This document shows, in pieces, positions 36,001 to 43,948 of a DNA stretch of 59,745 nt. The notes under the pieces are model-generated. The model had not been told where the DNA came from and ran no database searches. It worked only from the letters and a program-made list of their open reading frames with translations. Numbering within the stretch: position 1 is the first letter of the stretch; every line of letters starts with the position of its first letter. The stretch lies in NCBI GenBank assembly GCA_944380305.1, contig CALWHF010000013.1, forward strand, positions 1-59,745. The letters run 5' to 3'. Source of the DNA: an uncultured Christensenellaceae bacterium. Its GTDB lineage: Bacteria; Bacillota; Clostridia; Christensenellales; UBA3700. The position numbers and the translations under genes are program-made.

Positions 36001-36605
36001 TGTTCAAGCAGATAGGAGCGGAATATTCGGTCAAGAAAGTCGAATTCGACGACCTCGTCAGCGCGAAAGAGGACTTCGAGAAGATAATCGCAGATCTCGC
36101 GAAGCAGATGGAGGAGCAGTTTAACACCGAATTCGCGAAGATAAACGAGAATTTCCAGAAGATATTCGTCGAGCTTTTCGGCGGCGGCAGCGGCAAGCTG
36201 GTCATAGAAGAGCCGCCCGAGGGCGGAGACATGCTCGAGGCGGGCATCGAAATATACGTTCAGCCTCCCGGCAAGAAACTGACGAGTATGACGCTGATGA
36301 GCGGCGGAGAAAAGGCTCTGACCGCGATCGCGATACTGTTCTCGATACTGAGGCTGCGCCCGATGCCTTTCGTCGTTCTGGACGAAATAGAGGCGGCACT
36401 CGACGAGTCCAACGTCGAGATTTTCGCGAAGTATCTGAAGAGATTTTCGGACAACACGCAGTTTATCGTCGTCACTCACCGCAAGCCCACGATGGAGCTC
36501 GCGGACAGACTGTACGGCGTCACGATGCAGGAGAAAGGCGTCTCCACGATCGTCACCGTTTCGCTTGCGGAAGCGATCAAGCACAGCAGCAAGGACAACG
36601 CGTAA
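33030..36605 (+). CDS. smc: Chromosome segregation ATPase SMC
   Basis: The product is 1191 residues, full length. [20 protein letters not shown] near residue 32 is the Walker A head. Two long coiled coils flank a hinge around 510-670. [17 protein letters not shown] is the ABC signature and [16 protein letters not shown] the Walker B. SMC with ScpA/ScpB organises and separates chromosomes. A minus-strand open frame of about 980 residues opposite its 3' half is a codon-bias artefact. Confidence 0.97.
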   Translation: [1191 protein letters not shown]

Positions 36606-36632
36606 GACAAGGCGCGACAAGACGGAGGAAAT

Positions 36633-37526
36633 ATGGGCTTTTTCGAAAAACTCAAGGCGGCTCTCCGCCGTACGAAAGAGGCTTTTGCAAAGAAGATGTA
36701 CGAACTCTTCTCGGGGAGAGAGCTCGACGACGCGTTCTACGAGGAGCTGGAAGACGCTCTGATAAGCGCGGACGTCGGTTTTACCGCTACCGAGCAGATC
36801 ATAGACGAATTCAGGGACGAGTGTTTCAAACGCAAGATCAAGACCCCCACGGAAGGCAAAGAGCTCCTCAAGGAGATCATGACAGACGCGATAAATTACG
36901 AGATCGAGCCGTATACTTATCCTCTCGTCATCCTCGTTGCGGGCGTCAACGGCGTGGGCAAGACGACAGCGATAGGCAAGCTCGCAAAGTATTTCAAGAA
37001 CAAGAAAAAGTCCGTAGTGCTCGCGGCGGCGGACACGTTCAGGGCGGCGGCTGCGGAACAGCTCGAGGTATGGGCTGAACGCGCGGGTGTCAGGATAATC
37101 CGCCACGAAGAGGGCAGCGACCCCGCGGCTGTAGTCTACGACGCGCTTGCGTCGGCAAAGGCGAAGGGCACCGACGTCGTGCTGATAGACACAGCGGGCA
37201 GACTTCAGAACAAAAAGAACCTTATGAACGAGCTTGCCAAGATAAACAAGGTCGTCGGCAGAGAATATCCCGACTGCGATTACCGCACCTATATCGTGAT
37301 AGACGCGACTACGGGTCAGAACGCTTTGCAGCAGGTCGAGGCGTTCGACGAAATAATTGACATGGACGGCATAATCCTGAACAAGCTCGACGGCACGGCA
37401 AAAGGCGGCGTGGTCTTCGCCATTTCGGCTGAGAAGGAGTTGCCCGTCGTGTTCGTCGGCGTAGGCGAAGGCATAGACGATCTCGAGGAATTCGACGCAG
37501 AAGCGTTTATCGACGCGCTTTTCTGA
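36633..37526 (+). CDS. ftsY: Signal recognition particle receptor FtsY
   Basis: The product is 297 residues: a short N-terminus without the acidic A domain, then the N and G domains. GVNGVGKTTAIGKLAKYF is G1, DTAGRLQNKKNLMNEL is G3, and LDGTAKGG follows G4. It docks SRP-ribosome complexes at the membrane together with Ffh, encoded just downstream. Confidence 0.96.
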   Translation: MGFFEKLKAALRRTKEAFAKKMYELFSGRELDDAFYEELEDALISADVGFTATEQIIDEFRDECFKRKIKTPTEGKELLKEIMTDAINYEIEPYTYPLVILVAGVNGVGKTTAIGKLAKYFKNKKKSVVLAAADTFRAAAAEQLEVWAERAGVRIIRHEEGSDPAAVVYDALASAKAKGTDVVLIDTAGRLQNKKNLMNELAKINKVVGREYPDCDYRTYIVIDATTGQNALQQVEAFDEIIDMDGIILNKLDGTAKGGVVFAISAEKELPVVFVGVGEGIDDLEEFDAEAFIDALF

Positions 37527-37554
37527 CAAATCCGCGCATTTTGAAAAAATTTTG

Positions 37555-37583
37555 TTGACAAACCGCTTTTGCGGTGATAATAT
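37555..37583 (+). promoter_or_regulatory. Promoter of ylxM-ffh with a palindrome in the spacer
   Basis: TTGACA (37555-37560), 17 bp and TAATAT (37578-37583). The spacer is itself a hairpin, ACCGC-TTTT-GCGGT (37562-37575). Confidence 0.6.
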
Positions 37584-37628
37584 GTAAAGGCAAAATACTT
37601 TAACAAGTAAAAATACTTTACGGCTAAA

Positions 37629-37952
37629 ATGGATAAGAAAGACAAACTGTACGTCGCTTTGTACAACGATTATTACGGCTCTTTGCTGACGGAGTACCAG
37701 AGCGATTTAGTATCCCGCTATTACGACATGGATATGTCGCTTGCGGAGATCGCGGAAGATCTCGGCATATCCCCTCAGGCGGTCAGAGACGCGCTCGTCA
37801 GGGCGCAGAAGACGCTGGAGGAATACGAAAGCAAGCTCGGGATAGCTCACAAGACCGCAAAGATAATCCGTCTTCTCGAAGAGGCTAAAGACGCCGTGAA
37901 AGAGGAGCGGGACGCCAAGATCGACGCGGCTCTTGACATATTGAAGAGATAG
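37629..37952 (+). CDS. ylxM: SRP-associated helix-turn-helix protein YlxM
   Basis: The product is 107 residues, a sigma region 4-like helix-turn-helix: LTEYQSDLVSRYYDMDMSLA, then EIAEDLGISPQAVRDALVRA. YlxM proteins are always next to ffh and stimulate SRP GTPase activity in streptococci; DNA binding is also possible. It is 8 bp upstream of ffh. Confidence 0.9.
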   Translation: MDKKDKLYVALYNDYYGSLLTEYQSDLVSRYYDMDMSLAEIAEDLGISPQAVRDALVRAQKTLEEYESKLGIAHKTAKIIRLLEEAKDAVKEERDAKIDAALDILKR

Positions 37953-37960
37953 GAGAATTT

Positions 37961-39289
37961 ATGGGAGCATTCAGCGGACTCAGCGAAAGACTTTCGCACA
38001 TTTTCAGCAAGTTGAAGGACAAGGGCAGGCTGACCGAGCTAGAAGTCAAGCAGGCGATGAGGGAGATCCGCATCGCGCTTCTCGAAGCGGACGTCAACTA
38101 CCTCGTGGTCAAGAACTTCATCGCGAGGGTGTCCGAGAAAGCGGTCGGAGAGGATATACTCAAGGGACTCAACCCGACCCAGCAGGTAATAAAGATAGTC
38201 AACGACGAACTTGTCGCCACGATGGGCGGCACGTTCAGCAAGATAGAGATCTCGCCCAAACCGCCTACAATAATTCTGATGTGCGGTCTTCAGGGCAGCG
38301 GCAAGACGACGATGTGCGGCAAGCTCGCCGTGATGCTGAGAAAGCAGGGCAAGAATCCTCTTCTCGTAGCGTGCGACATATACAGACCCGCGGCGATAAA
38401 GCAGCTGCAGGTCGTGGGAAAGAACGCGAACGTCCCCGTCTTCGAAATGGGACAGGTCGACGTAAAGAAGATCGCGAAAGAGGCTCTGAAACAGGCTGAG
38501 TCGAACAACAACGACGTGGTGATCGTCGATACCGCCGGCAGACTGCATATTGACGAGCAGCTGATGGACGAGATAAAGGGGCTCAAAGAGCTCCTGCACC
38601 CGACCGAGATCCTTCTCGTCGTCGACGCGATGACGGGTCAGGACGCGGTCAACGTCTCGCAGAAATTCAACGAAGTCATGGACGTCACGGGCGTCGTGCT
38701 GACCAAGCTCGACTGCGACACGAGAGGCGGCGCGGCACTTTCGATAAGAGAGGTCACGGGCAAGCCGATCAAACTCTGCGGCGTCGGCGAAAAGCTGTCC
38801 GACATCGAGGTGTTCCACCCCGAGAGAATGGCGTCGAGGATACTCGGCATGGGCGACGTGCTTACGCTTATCGAAAAGGCGCAGAATGCGTATACCGAAG
38901 AAGAGGCCAAGGAGATGCAGCGCAAAATGCGCGAGCGTTCGTTCACTCTCGAGGATTTTCTAGTACAGTTCGAGAAGATGAAGAGCATGGGCGACCTCAA
39001 GCAGATGATGGCGATGATCCCGGGATTGCAGAGCAAACTGGGCGGAGACGTCGAGATAGACGAAAAGAGGATAGACAAGATGAAGGCGGTCATTTATTCT
39101 ATGACTCCCGCCGAGAGGCAGAACCCCGATTCGATCAAATCCTCGCAGAAAAAGCGCATCGCCGCAGGCAGCGGCACGACGATACAGGACGTCAACTCGC
39201 TGCTCAAGCAGTTCTATCAGACTCAGGAGATGATGAACCGCATGGCGAATATGGGCAAGCGCGGCTTCGGCGGCAGATTGCCTTTCTGA
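37961..39289 (+). CDS. ffh: Signal recognition particle protein Ffh
   Basis: The product is 442 residues. GLQGSGKTTMCGKLA is G1, DTAGRLHIDEQLMDEI is G3 and TKLDCDTRGG spans G4-G5. The C-terminal M domain (from about 300) is Met-rich and ends MNRMANMGKRGFGGRLPF. It binds signal sequences and 4.5S RNA and guides ribosomes to FtsY. Confidence 0.97.
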   Translation: MGAFSGLSERLSHIFSKLKDKGRLTELEVKQAMREIRIALLEADVNYLVVKNFIARVSEKAVGEDILKGLNPTQQVIKIVNDELVATMGGTFSKIEISPKPPTIILMCGLQGSGKTTMCGKLAVMLRKQGKNPLLVACDIYRPAAIKQLQVVGKNANVPVFEMGQVDVKKIAKEALKQAESNNNDVVIVDTAGRLHIDEQLMDEIKGLKELLHPTEILLVVDAMTGQDAVNVSQKFNEVMDVTGVVLTKLDCDTRGGAALSIREVTGKPIKLCGVGEKLSDIEVFHPERMASRILGMGDVLTLIEKAQNAYTEEEAKEMQRKMRERSFTLEDFLVQFEKMKSMGDLKQMMAMIPGLQSKLGGDVEIDEKRIDKMKAVIYSMTPAERQNPDSIKSSQKKRIAAGSGTTIQDVNSLLKQFYQTQEMMNRMANMGKRGFGGRLPF

Positions 39290-39346
39290 GACAAAAATAA
39301 AAACAATATAAATTTATACAGCCGCAAGGCAAAAGGAGAAAGAACA

Positions 39347-39586
39347 ATGGCAGTTAAACTCAGACTCACCAGAATGGGCGCAAAGAAAGCACCGTTTTAC
39401 CGTATAGTCGCTATCGACGAGAGAAAGGCGAGAGACGGACAGTACCTCGAGAACATCGGCACCTACGATCCCGCTACTTCGCAGGTAAACGTCAAGAGCG
39501 ACCGCGCTCTGTACTGGCTCGGCGTAGGCGCACAGCCCACCGAAACCGTGAGAGCGTTGCTCAAGAAACAGGAAATCATTAAGTAA
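39347..39586 (+). CDS. rpsP: Ribosomal protein bS16
   Basis: The product is 79 residues. MAVKLRLTRMGAKKAPFYRI is the conserved S16 start and NVKSDRALYWLGVGAQPTE the middle. GGAGAAAG precedes the ATG. It is followed by khpA, rimM and trmD as in Bacillus. Confidence 0.97.
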   Translation: MAVKLRLTRMGAKKAPFYRIVAIDERKARDGQYLENIGTYDPATSQVNVKSDRALYWLGVGAQPTETVRALLKKQEIIK

Positions 39587-39594
39587 GGCGAAGT

Positions 39595-39828
39595 ATGGAA
39601 GAATTGGTCAGATACATCGTCGGCGAACTGGTCGATAACAAGGAAGCCTATACGGTAGAGAGTTCCGAACAGGACGGCATCACGGTTATCAACATCATCG
39701 CGGACAAAGACGAGATCGGCAAGATCATCGGCAAGCAGGGACGTATCGCAAAGTCCATCCGCACGCTCGTCAAAGCGGCTGCGGGCAGCAACGCGAAGAA
39801 GATTTCCGTAGAGATCATCGAGAGATAA
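39595..39828 (+). CDS. khpA: KH-domain RNA-binding protein KhpA
   Basis: The product is 77 residues with one KH domain; IGKIIGKQGRIAKSIRTLVK holds the GxxG RNA-binding loop (GKQG). KhpA pairs with KhpB/Jag and affects cell division and sRNA biology in Gram-positives. TAATG links it with rimM. Confidence 0.94.
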   Translation: MEELVRYIVGELVDNKEAYTVESSEQDGITVINIIADKDEIGKIIGKQGRIAKSIRTLVKAAAGSNAKKISVEIIER

Positions 39829-40337
39829 TGACTCAAGATAAGATCACTATAGGCGAGGTCGCGAGACCTCACGGGGTCGGAGGAACGCTCAAGATAATTC
39901 CTCTGACCGACGACGTGCGTCGTTTTGAAAAACTGAAGAACGTGTATGTGGACGGCAAAGAATATGCCGTCTCGCGCGTTTCGGTTTCGCAAAGCGACGT
40001 TTTTTTGACTCTGGCGGGAGTGAGCGACAGAAACGCAGCCGAGGCGTTCAGAGGCAAGAGCGTGCAGGTCAGCCGCGAAAACGCGGCGGTCGCAGAGGAC
40101 AGAGTGCTGATAGTCGACGTGCTGGGATGCGACGTCCGTTTCGAGGACGGAGAAAGCGTCGGCAAAGTCTCCGACGTGCTGCAACACGGCGCGGCGGACG
40201 TATGGGTGCTCGAAAAAGGTAAAAAACAGATACTTTTCCCCGCGCTGAAACGCGTTTTCGTCGCGGAGGATTACGAGAACAAGATCGTCGTCGTATCGCG
40301 CGATGCGTTCGGCGAAGTGGCGGTATATGAAGATTAA
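39828..40337 (+). CDS. rimM: Ribosome maturation factor RimM
   Basis: The product is 169 residues. ITIGEVARPHGVGGTLKI is the N-terminal RimM domain and DVWVLEKGKKQILFPALKRV the C-terminal PRC-barrel. It helps assemble the 30S head around S19. It overlaps trmD by 11 bases. Confidence 0.95.
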   Translation: MTQDKITIGEVARPHGVGGTLKIIPLTDDVRRFEKLKNVYVDGKEYAVSRVSVSQSDVFLTLAGVSDRNAAEAFRGKSVQVSRENAAVAEDRVLIVDVLGCDVRFEDGESVGKVSDVLQHGAADVWVLEKGKKQILFPALKRVFVAEDYENKIVVVSRDAFGEVAVYED

Positions 40338-41070
40338 GGTTGCGACTCTGTTTCCCGAAATGTTCGACTGCATGCACGTCGGCATAATAGGCAAGGCGAT
40401 AGAAAAAGGCTTGCTCGACCTTGAGTGCGTCAACGTCAGGGATTATTCAAAGGACAAGCACCGCAAGACGGACGACTATCCGTTCGGCGGAGGCGCGGGC
40501 ATGGTAATGACCGTTCAGCCGCTGCACGATTGCGTCAATGCCGTCGATCCGCAAAGAGAGTACAAGAGAATATACCTTTCTCCGAGAGGAGAGACTCTTT
40601 CGCAGAGGAAAGTCGTCGAACTCAGCCGCGAAGAAAAACTGCTGTTCGTATGCGGCAGTTACGAGGGCGTGGACGAGAGGTTCATCGAACTGGACGTCGA
40701 CGAGGAATTGTCGATAGGTGACTACGTTCTGACGGGCGGGGAACTGCCGTGCATGGTCGCGATAAACGCGCTTGCGAGGTACGTCGACGGCGTACTGGGC
40801 AGCGAGCAGTCCGTCGAGGAAGAGAGTTTCAGCGCGGGACTTCTCGAATATCCGCAATATACGCGTCCCGCCGTGTTCGAAGGACTGGCGGTGCCCGAGA
40901 TACTTCTTTCGGGCGACCACGCGAAAGTGAACGAATGGAGAAAACAACGTCAGATCGAGATCACGAAAGAAAGAAGACCCGATCTGTACGAAAAGATAAG
41001 ACCCGTTCTCGAAGCCGAAGAGGCGGGCAGACGGAAGAAAAGAAAAAAGGGAGGCAAGACAAATGAGTAA
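40327..41070 (+). CDS. trmD: tRNA (guanine-37-N1) methyltransferase TrmD
   Basis: The product is 247 residues from MKIKVATLFPEMF. GGGAGMVMTVQPLHD, YLSPRGETLSQRKV, CGSYEGVDERF and SIGDYVLTGGELP form the trefoil-knot SAM site. It methylates G37 to keep reading frame. The tail is very basic (RRKKRKKGGK). The start is the ATG inside the rimM end; the frame is open 24 bases upstream but without a ribosome site. Confidence 0.96.
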   Translation: MKIKVATLFPEMFDCMHVGIIGKAIEKGLLDLECVNVRDYSKDKHRKTDDYPFGGGAGMVMTVQPLHDCVNAVDPQREYKRIYLSPRGETLSQRKVVELSREEKLLFVCGSYEGVDERFIELDVDEELSIGDYVLTGGELPCMVAINALARYVDGVLGSEQSVEEESFSAGLLEYPQYTRPAVFEGLAVPEILLSGDHAKVNEWRKQRQIEITKERRPDLYEKIRPVLEAEEAGRRKKRKKGGKTNE

Positions 41071-41356
41071 ACAGCTTATCGACATACTTCTCGATCCTGA
41101 CAACGCGGGAGACATCACCTTTTTCGATAAAGACGGAAAAGCGGTCGAAATGGCACAGATAGCTGTGATCCCGTACAACGGAGACATCTATGCGATACTC
41201 GCGCCCAAGGAGCTGCTCGCGGACGACGATCCCAATATCGCGATGGTATACAAGGTCGACGGCGACGACATACAGCTTGTCGAGGACGACGAGACGGCGG
41301 ACATTGTCTTCGACCTCTACGACGCGCTCTACGAGGAACAGACCAAGCGCGACTGA
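41063..41356 (+). CDS. DUF1292-like acidic protein
   Basis: The product is 97 residues and strongly acidic. DITFFDKDGKAVEMAQIAVI, then YAILAPKE and VYKVDGDDIQLVED, matches the DUF1292 (YrzB) pattern of small Firmicute proteins of unknown function. The gene overlaps the trmD stop by 8 bases, an unusual place for it. Confidence 0.7.
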   Translation: MSKQLIDILLDPDNAGDITFFDKDGKAVEMAQIAVIPYNGDIYAILAPKELLADDDPNIAMVYKVDGDDIQLVEDDETADIVFDLYDALYEEQTKRD

Positions 41357-41370
41357 AAAGGGATACGGGT

Positions 41371-42219
41371 ATGAGGATACAGTGGTTCCCGGGTCACATG
41401 ACCAAGGCGTTCAGAATGATGACGGACGAGTTAAGGCAGGTGGATTGCATAATCTATGTGCTGGACAGCCGCGCCGTTTTTTCATGCCTCAACCCGAAAT
41501 TCGACGCTTTGACGGGCAAAAAACCCGTGCTGTACGTCCTCAACAAGTGCGATCTCGTCGAGAAAGAGGACATCGGGAAGTGGCTCGGGTATTTTGCGTC
41601 TAAAGGCGAAACGTGCGTAGCCGCCGATTCGCTGAACGGCAGACAGCGCGACAACATCGTAAACATTCTGAAAAGGCTGAACGCCGAAGTTATCGAAAAA
41701 TACAGGCTCAAAGGCGCGAAAAAGAGCGTCAGAGCCATGGTCGTCGGCGTGCCGAATACGGGCAAATCGACGTTTATAAACAACCTTTGCGGCAGCAGAA
41801 AGACGGTGACGGGCAACAGGGCGGGCGTGACCCGCGGAAAGCAGTGGGTCACTCTCGCGGACGGCGTGGAACTTCTGGATACCCCGGGAAGTCTGCCTCC
41901 TGCGTTCGAGGACGAAAAGCGCGCCCTTCACCTCGCTTTCATAGGCAGCGTCAAGGACGACGTGCTGGATCTGGAGGAACTTGCGGCGGAGATGACGGCG
42001 TATTTTGCGAAAGAGCATCCCGACGCGTTCAAGGCACGCTATTCGCTTGACGAGATACCTGCCGACGTCGAGGGAAGATTCCGCGCGGTCGCGCAGGCGA
42101 GAGGCTTCGTGCTGTCGGGAGGACGGATAGATTACGCACGCACCGCGAGGGCGGTCGTGGACGACTTCCGCAAGCAGAAATTCGGCAAAATAATGCTGGA
42201 CGTACCGGAGGAAATATGA
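41371..42219 (+). CDS. rbgA: Ribosome biogenesis GTPase RbgA (YlqF)
   Basis: The product is 282 residues. It opens with QWFPGHMTKA. The GTPase is circularly permuted: NKCD (58-61, G4) comes before GVPNTGKST (126-134, G1) and DTPGSLPP (G3). RbgA is needed for late 50S assembly. It overlaps rnhB by 4 bases. Confidence 0.96.
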   Translation: MRIQWFPGHMTKAFRMMTDELRQVDCIIYVLDSRAVFSCLNPKFDALTGKKPVLYVLNKCDLVEKEDIGKWLGYFASKGETCVAADSLNGRQRDNIVNILKRLNAEVIEKYRLKGAKKSVRAMVVGVPNTGKSTFINNLCGSRKTVTGNRAGVTRGKQWVTLADGVELLDTPGSLPPAFEDEKRALHLAFIGSVKDDVLDLEELAAEMTAYFAKEHPDAFKARYSLDEIPADVEGRFRAVAQARGFVLSGGRIDYARTARAVVDDFRKQKFGKIMLDVPEEI

Positions 42220-42830
42220 AGAAAGCCGCAGATATGCTCGAATACGAAAACGCTTATGCCGCCAAAGGATACGGCGCGATATGCGGTATGGACGAAGTGG
42301 GAAGAGGTCCGCTAGCGGGTCCCGTCGTCGTATGCGCGATAGTCATGCCGCTCGGCGAAGAAGAACTGATAGACGGAGTGGACGACAGCAAGAAGCTCAG
42401 CGAGAAGAGGAGAGAGGCTCTCTACGACAGGATTCTCGCGGTCGCGAAGGCGGTCTCCGTGGTCAGGGTAGAGCCGGAAGAGGTAGACGAGATAAACATT
42501 CTCAACGCGACGAAAAAGGCGATGAGACAGGCGGTCGAAGAGATAAAAGACAGGGCGGACGTCGCTTTCGTCGACGCAGTGAAACTTGACCTTCCTATAC
42601 CCGAAGTGCCGATAATAAAAGGCGACGCGAAGAGTTACAACATAGCCGCCGCGTCGATAGTCGCCAAGGTGTACAGAGACAGGCTGATGTACGAATACGA
42701 CAAGCAGTATCCGCAGTACGACTTTGCGTCCAACAAAGGATACGGCACGGCAAAACACATCGCCGCGCTCAGAGAATACGGCGCGACGCCTATACACAGG
42801 CGCACTTTTATCAAAAATTTCGTGCAATGA
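42216..42830 (+). CDS. rnhB: Ribonuclease HII
   Basis: The product is 204 residues. CGMDEVGRGPLAGPVVVCAI gives the first catalytic Asp-Glu pair, DDSKKLSEKRRE the conserved block, and FVDAVKLDL a further acidic residue. It removes ribonucleotides from DNA. It overlaps yraN by 4 bases (ATGA). Confidence 0.96.
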   Translation: MKKAADMLEYENAYAAKGYGAICGMDEVGRGPLAGPVVVCAIVMPLGEEELIDGVDDSKKLSEKRREALYDRILAVAKAVSVVRVEPEEVDEINILNATKKAMRQAVEEIKDRADVAFVDAVKLDLPIPEVPIIKGDAKSYNIAAASIVAKVYRDRLMYEYDKQYPQYDFASNKGYGTAKHIAALREYGATPIHRRTFIKNFVQ

Positions 42831-43186
42831 ACAACAGAAAAACCGCGATCGAGGGCGAAAACGCAGCCTGCGAATATCTGAAGAGCATTGGTTACGAGAT
42901 AATCGAGCGCAATTACTCCTGCCCCGCGGGAGAGATAGACGTCATAGCGAAAGACGGCAGGACGGTCGTGTTCGTCGAGGTCAAGTCGAGGAGCGGAACG
43001 GACTTCGGTTTTCCCGAAGAGAGCGTAGGACCGCAGAAGAGGCGCAGGATACTGCTGACCGCGAAGTACTGGTCGGCGGCACACCGCGCGGAGTGCAGAC
43101 ACGGTTGCAGATTCGACGTGATAGCGGTGCTGAGAGGAGAGCCGAGGCACATCATCGACGCTTTCGACGCGTCGGGAAGGGTATGA
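42827..43186 (+). CDS. UPF0102 (YraN) nuclease-fold protein
   Basis: The product is 119 residues. EGENAACEYLKSIGYEIIER, then AGEIDVIAKDG and VFVEVKSRSG, is the PD-(D/E)xK-like core of YraN. Its role is unsettled. The rbgA-rnhB-yraN order is common in Firmicutes. Confidence 0.93.
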   Translation: MNNRKTAIEGENAACEYLKSIGYEIIERNYSCPAGEIDVIAKDGRTVVFVEVKSRSGTDFGFPEESVGPQKRRRILLTAKYWSAAHRAECRHGCRFDVIAVLRGEPRHIIDAFDASGRV

Positions 43187-43293
43187 AAGACGCCGCGAAA
43201 CGGAACAAAACGCAAAAATTATGTGTTTTCGGCTGCTGAAAATCAGAACTCGGAGAAAATAAGCAAATTTTCGTCAAAACGTGTGAAAAACGC

Positions 43294-43322
43294 TTGCCAA
43301 ACACCGCTTTTAATGATAAACT
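43294..43322 (+). promoter_or_regulatory. Promoter of rplS
   Basis: TTGCCA (43294-43299), 17 bp and TAAACT (43317-43322). It gives rplS its own transcript, separated from rimM-trmD. Confidence 0.6.
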
Positions 43323-43343
43323 AGTTAAGCAAAAAGACTTCGG

Positions 43344-43394
43344 GCGTTCCTCCGCACAAAAAATATCACAGACGCGAACGCTTGGTTAGGGAGG
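43344..43394 (+). promoter_or_regulatory. Putative L19 leader hairpin before rplS
   Basis: GCGTTC (43344-43349) can pair with GAACGC (43376-43381). CCTCC (43349-43353), at the edge of that stem, is complementary to the ribosome site GGAGG (43390-43394). The two pairings compete, so this leader could switch rplS translation. L19 leaders with such structures are known in Firmicutes; I have not verified a match to that model. Confidence 0.5.
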
Positions 43395-43403
43395 TAAAGT
43401 CAA

Positions 43404-43748
43404 ATGAATATCGTAGACATAATCGAAAAAGAAGCAATGAAGACCAATCTGCCTGAGCTCAGCATCGGCGATACCGTCAAAGTGTGGGTCAAGGTCGTAG
43501 AAGGCAACAGAGAGAGACTTCAGGCGTTCGAGGGCATCATCATCGCGTTCAAGAACGGCAGCGTCAGAGAGACCTTCACGGTAAGACGTCTTTCGTTCGG
43601 CGTAGGCGTCGAGAGAACGTTCCCGCTCCATTCCCCCAAGATCGACCACATCGACATCGTCCGTCACGGTAAGGTCAGAAGGGCTAAGCTGTACTACCTG
43701 CGCGACCGCGTCGGCAAGGCTGCGAGACTTAAAGAGGTCATCAGATAA
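43404..43748 (+). CDS. rplS: Ribosomal protein bL19
   Basis: The product is 114 residues. [40 protein letters not shown] and [20 protein letters not shown] are L19 throughout. GGGAGGT lies before the ATG. Confidence 0.97.
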   Translation: MNIVDIIEKEAMKTNLPELSIGDTVKVWVKVVEGNRERLQAFEGIIIAFKNGSVRETFTVRRLSFGVGVERTFPLHSPKIDHIDIVRHGKVRRAKLYYLRDRVGKAARLKEVIR

Positions 43749-43764
43749 GTTTTTCGAAGAATAT

Positions 43765-43793
43765 CCGCTCTGCGAAAGCAGGGCGGTTTTTTT
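43765..43793 (+). terminator. Terminator of rplS
   Basis: CCGCTCTGC-GAAA-GCAGGGCGG (one G-T pair) followed by seven T. Confidence 0.9.
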
Positions 43794-43886
43794 ATGCCGA
43801 AGGGAGTGTCGGGACGGGATTTTCTTTGTCGGGAGACGCGATTCACTTTATTATAATAAAATTAATAAAAAAAATTTAATAATAAC

Positions 43887-43915
43887 TTGTCAAAAGGGCA
43901 ATTATCATTTATTAT
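43887..43915 (+). promoter_or_regulatory. Promoter of the membrane glycosyltransferase gene
   Basis: TTGTCA (43887-43892), 17 bp and TATTAT (43910-43915), in an AT-rich stretch 33 bp before the start codon. Confidence 0.65.
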
Positions 43916-43948
43916 TATACTTGACTATCCATAATCGGGAGAGGAAAA

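Noticed and set aside
34587..37529. Open frame of 980 codons on the minus strand opposite smc and ftsY
   Set aside because: It is an antisense artefact of GC-rich codon use. The plus strand encodes full-length SMC and FtsY with all motifs, and the antisense product has no recognisable domain.
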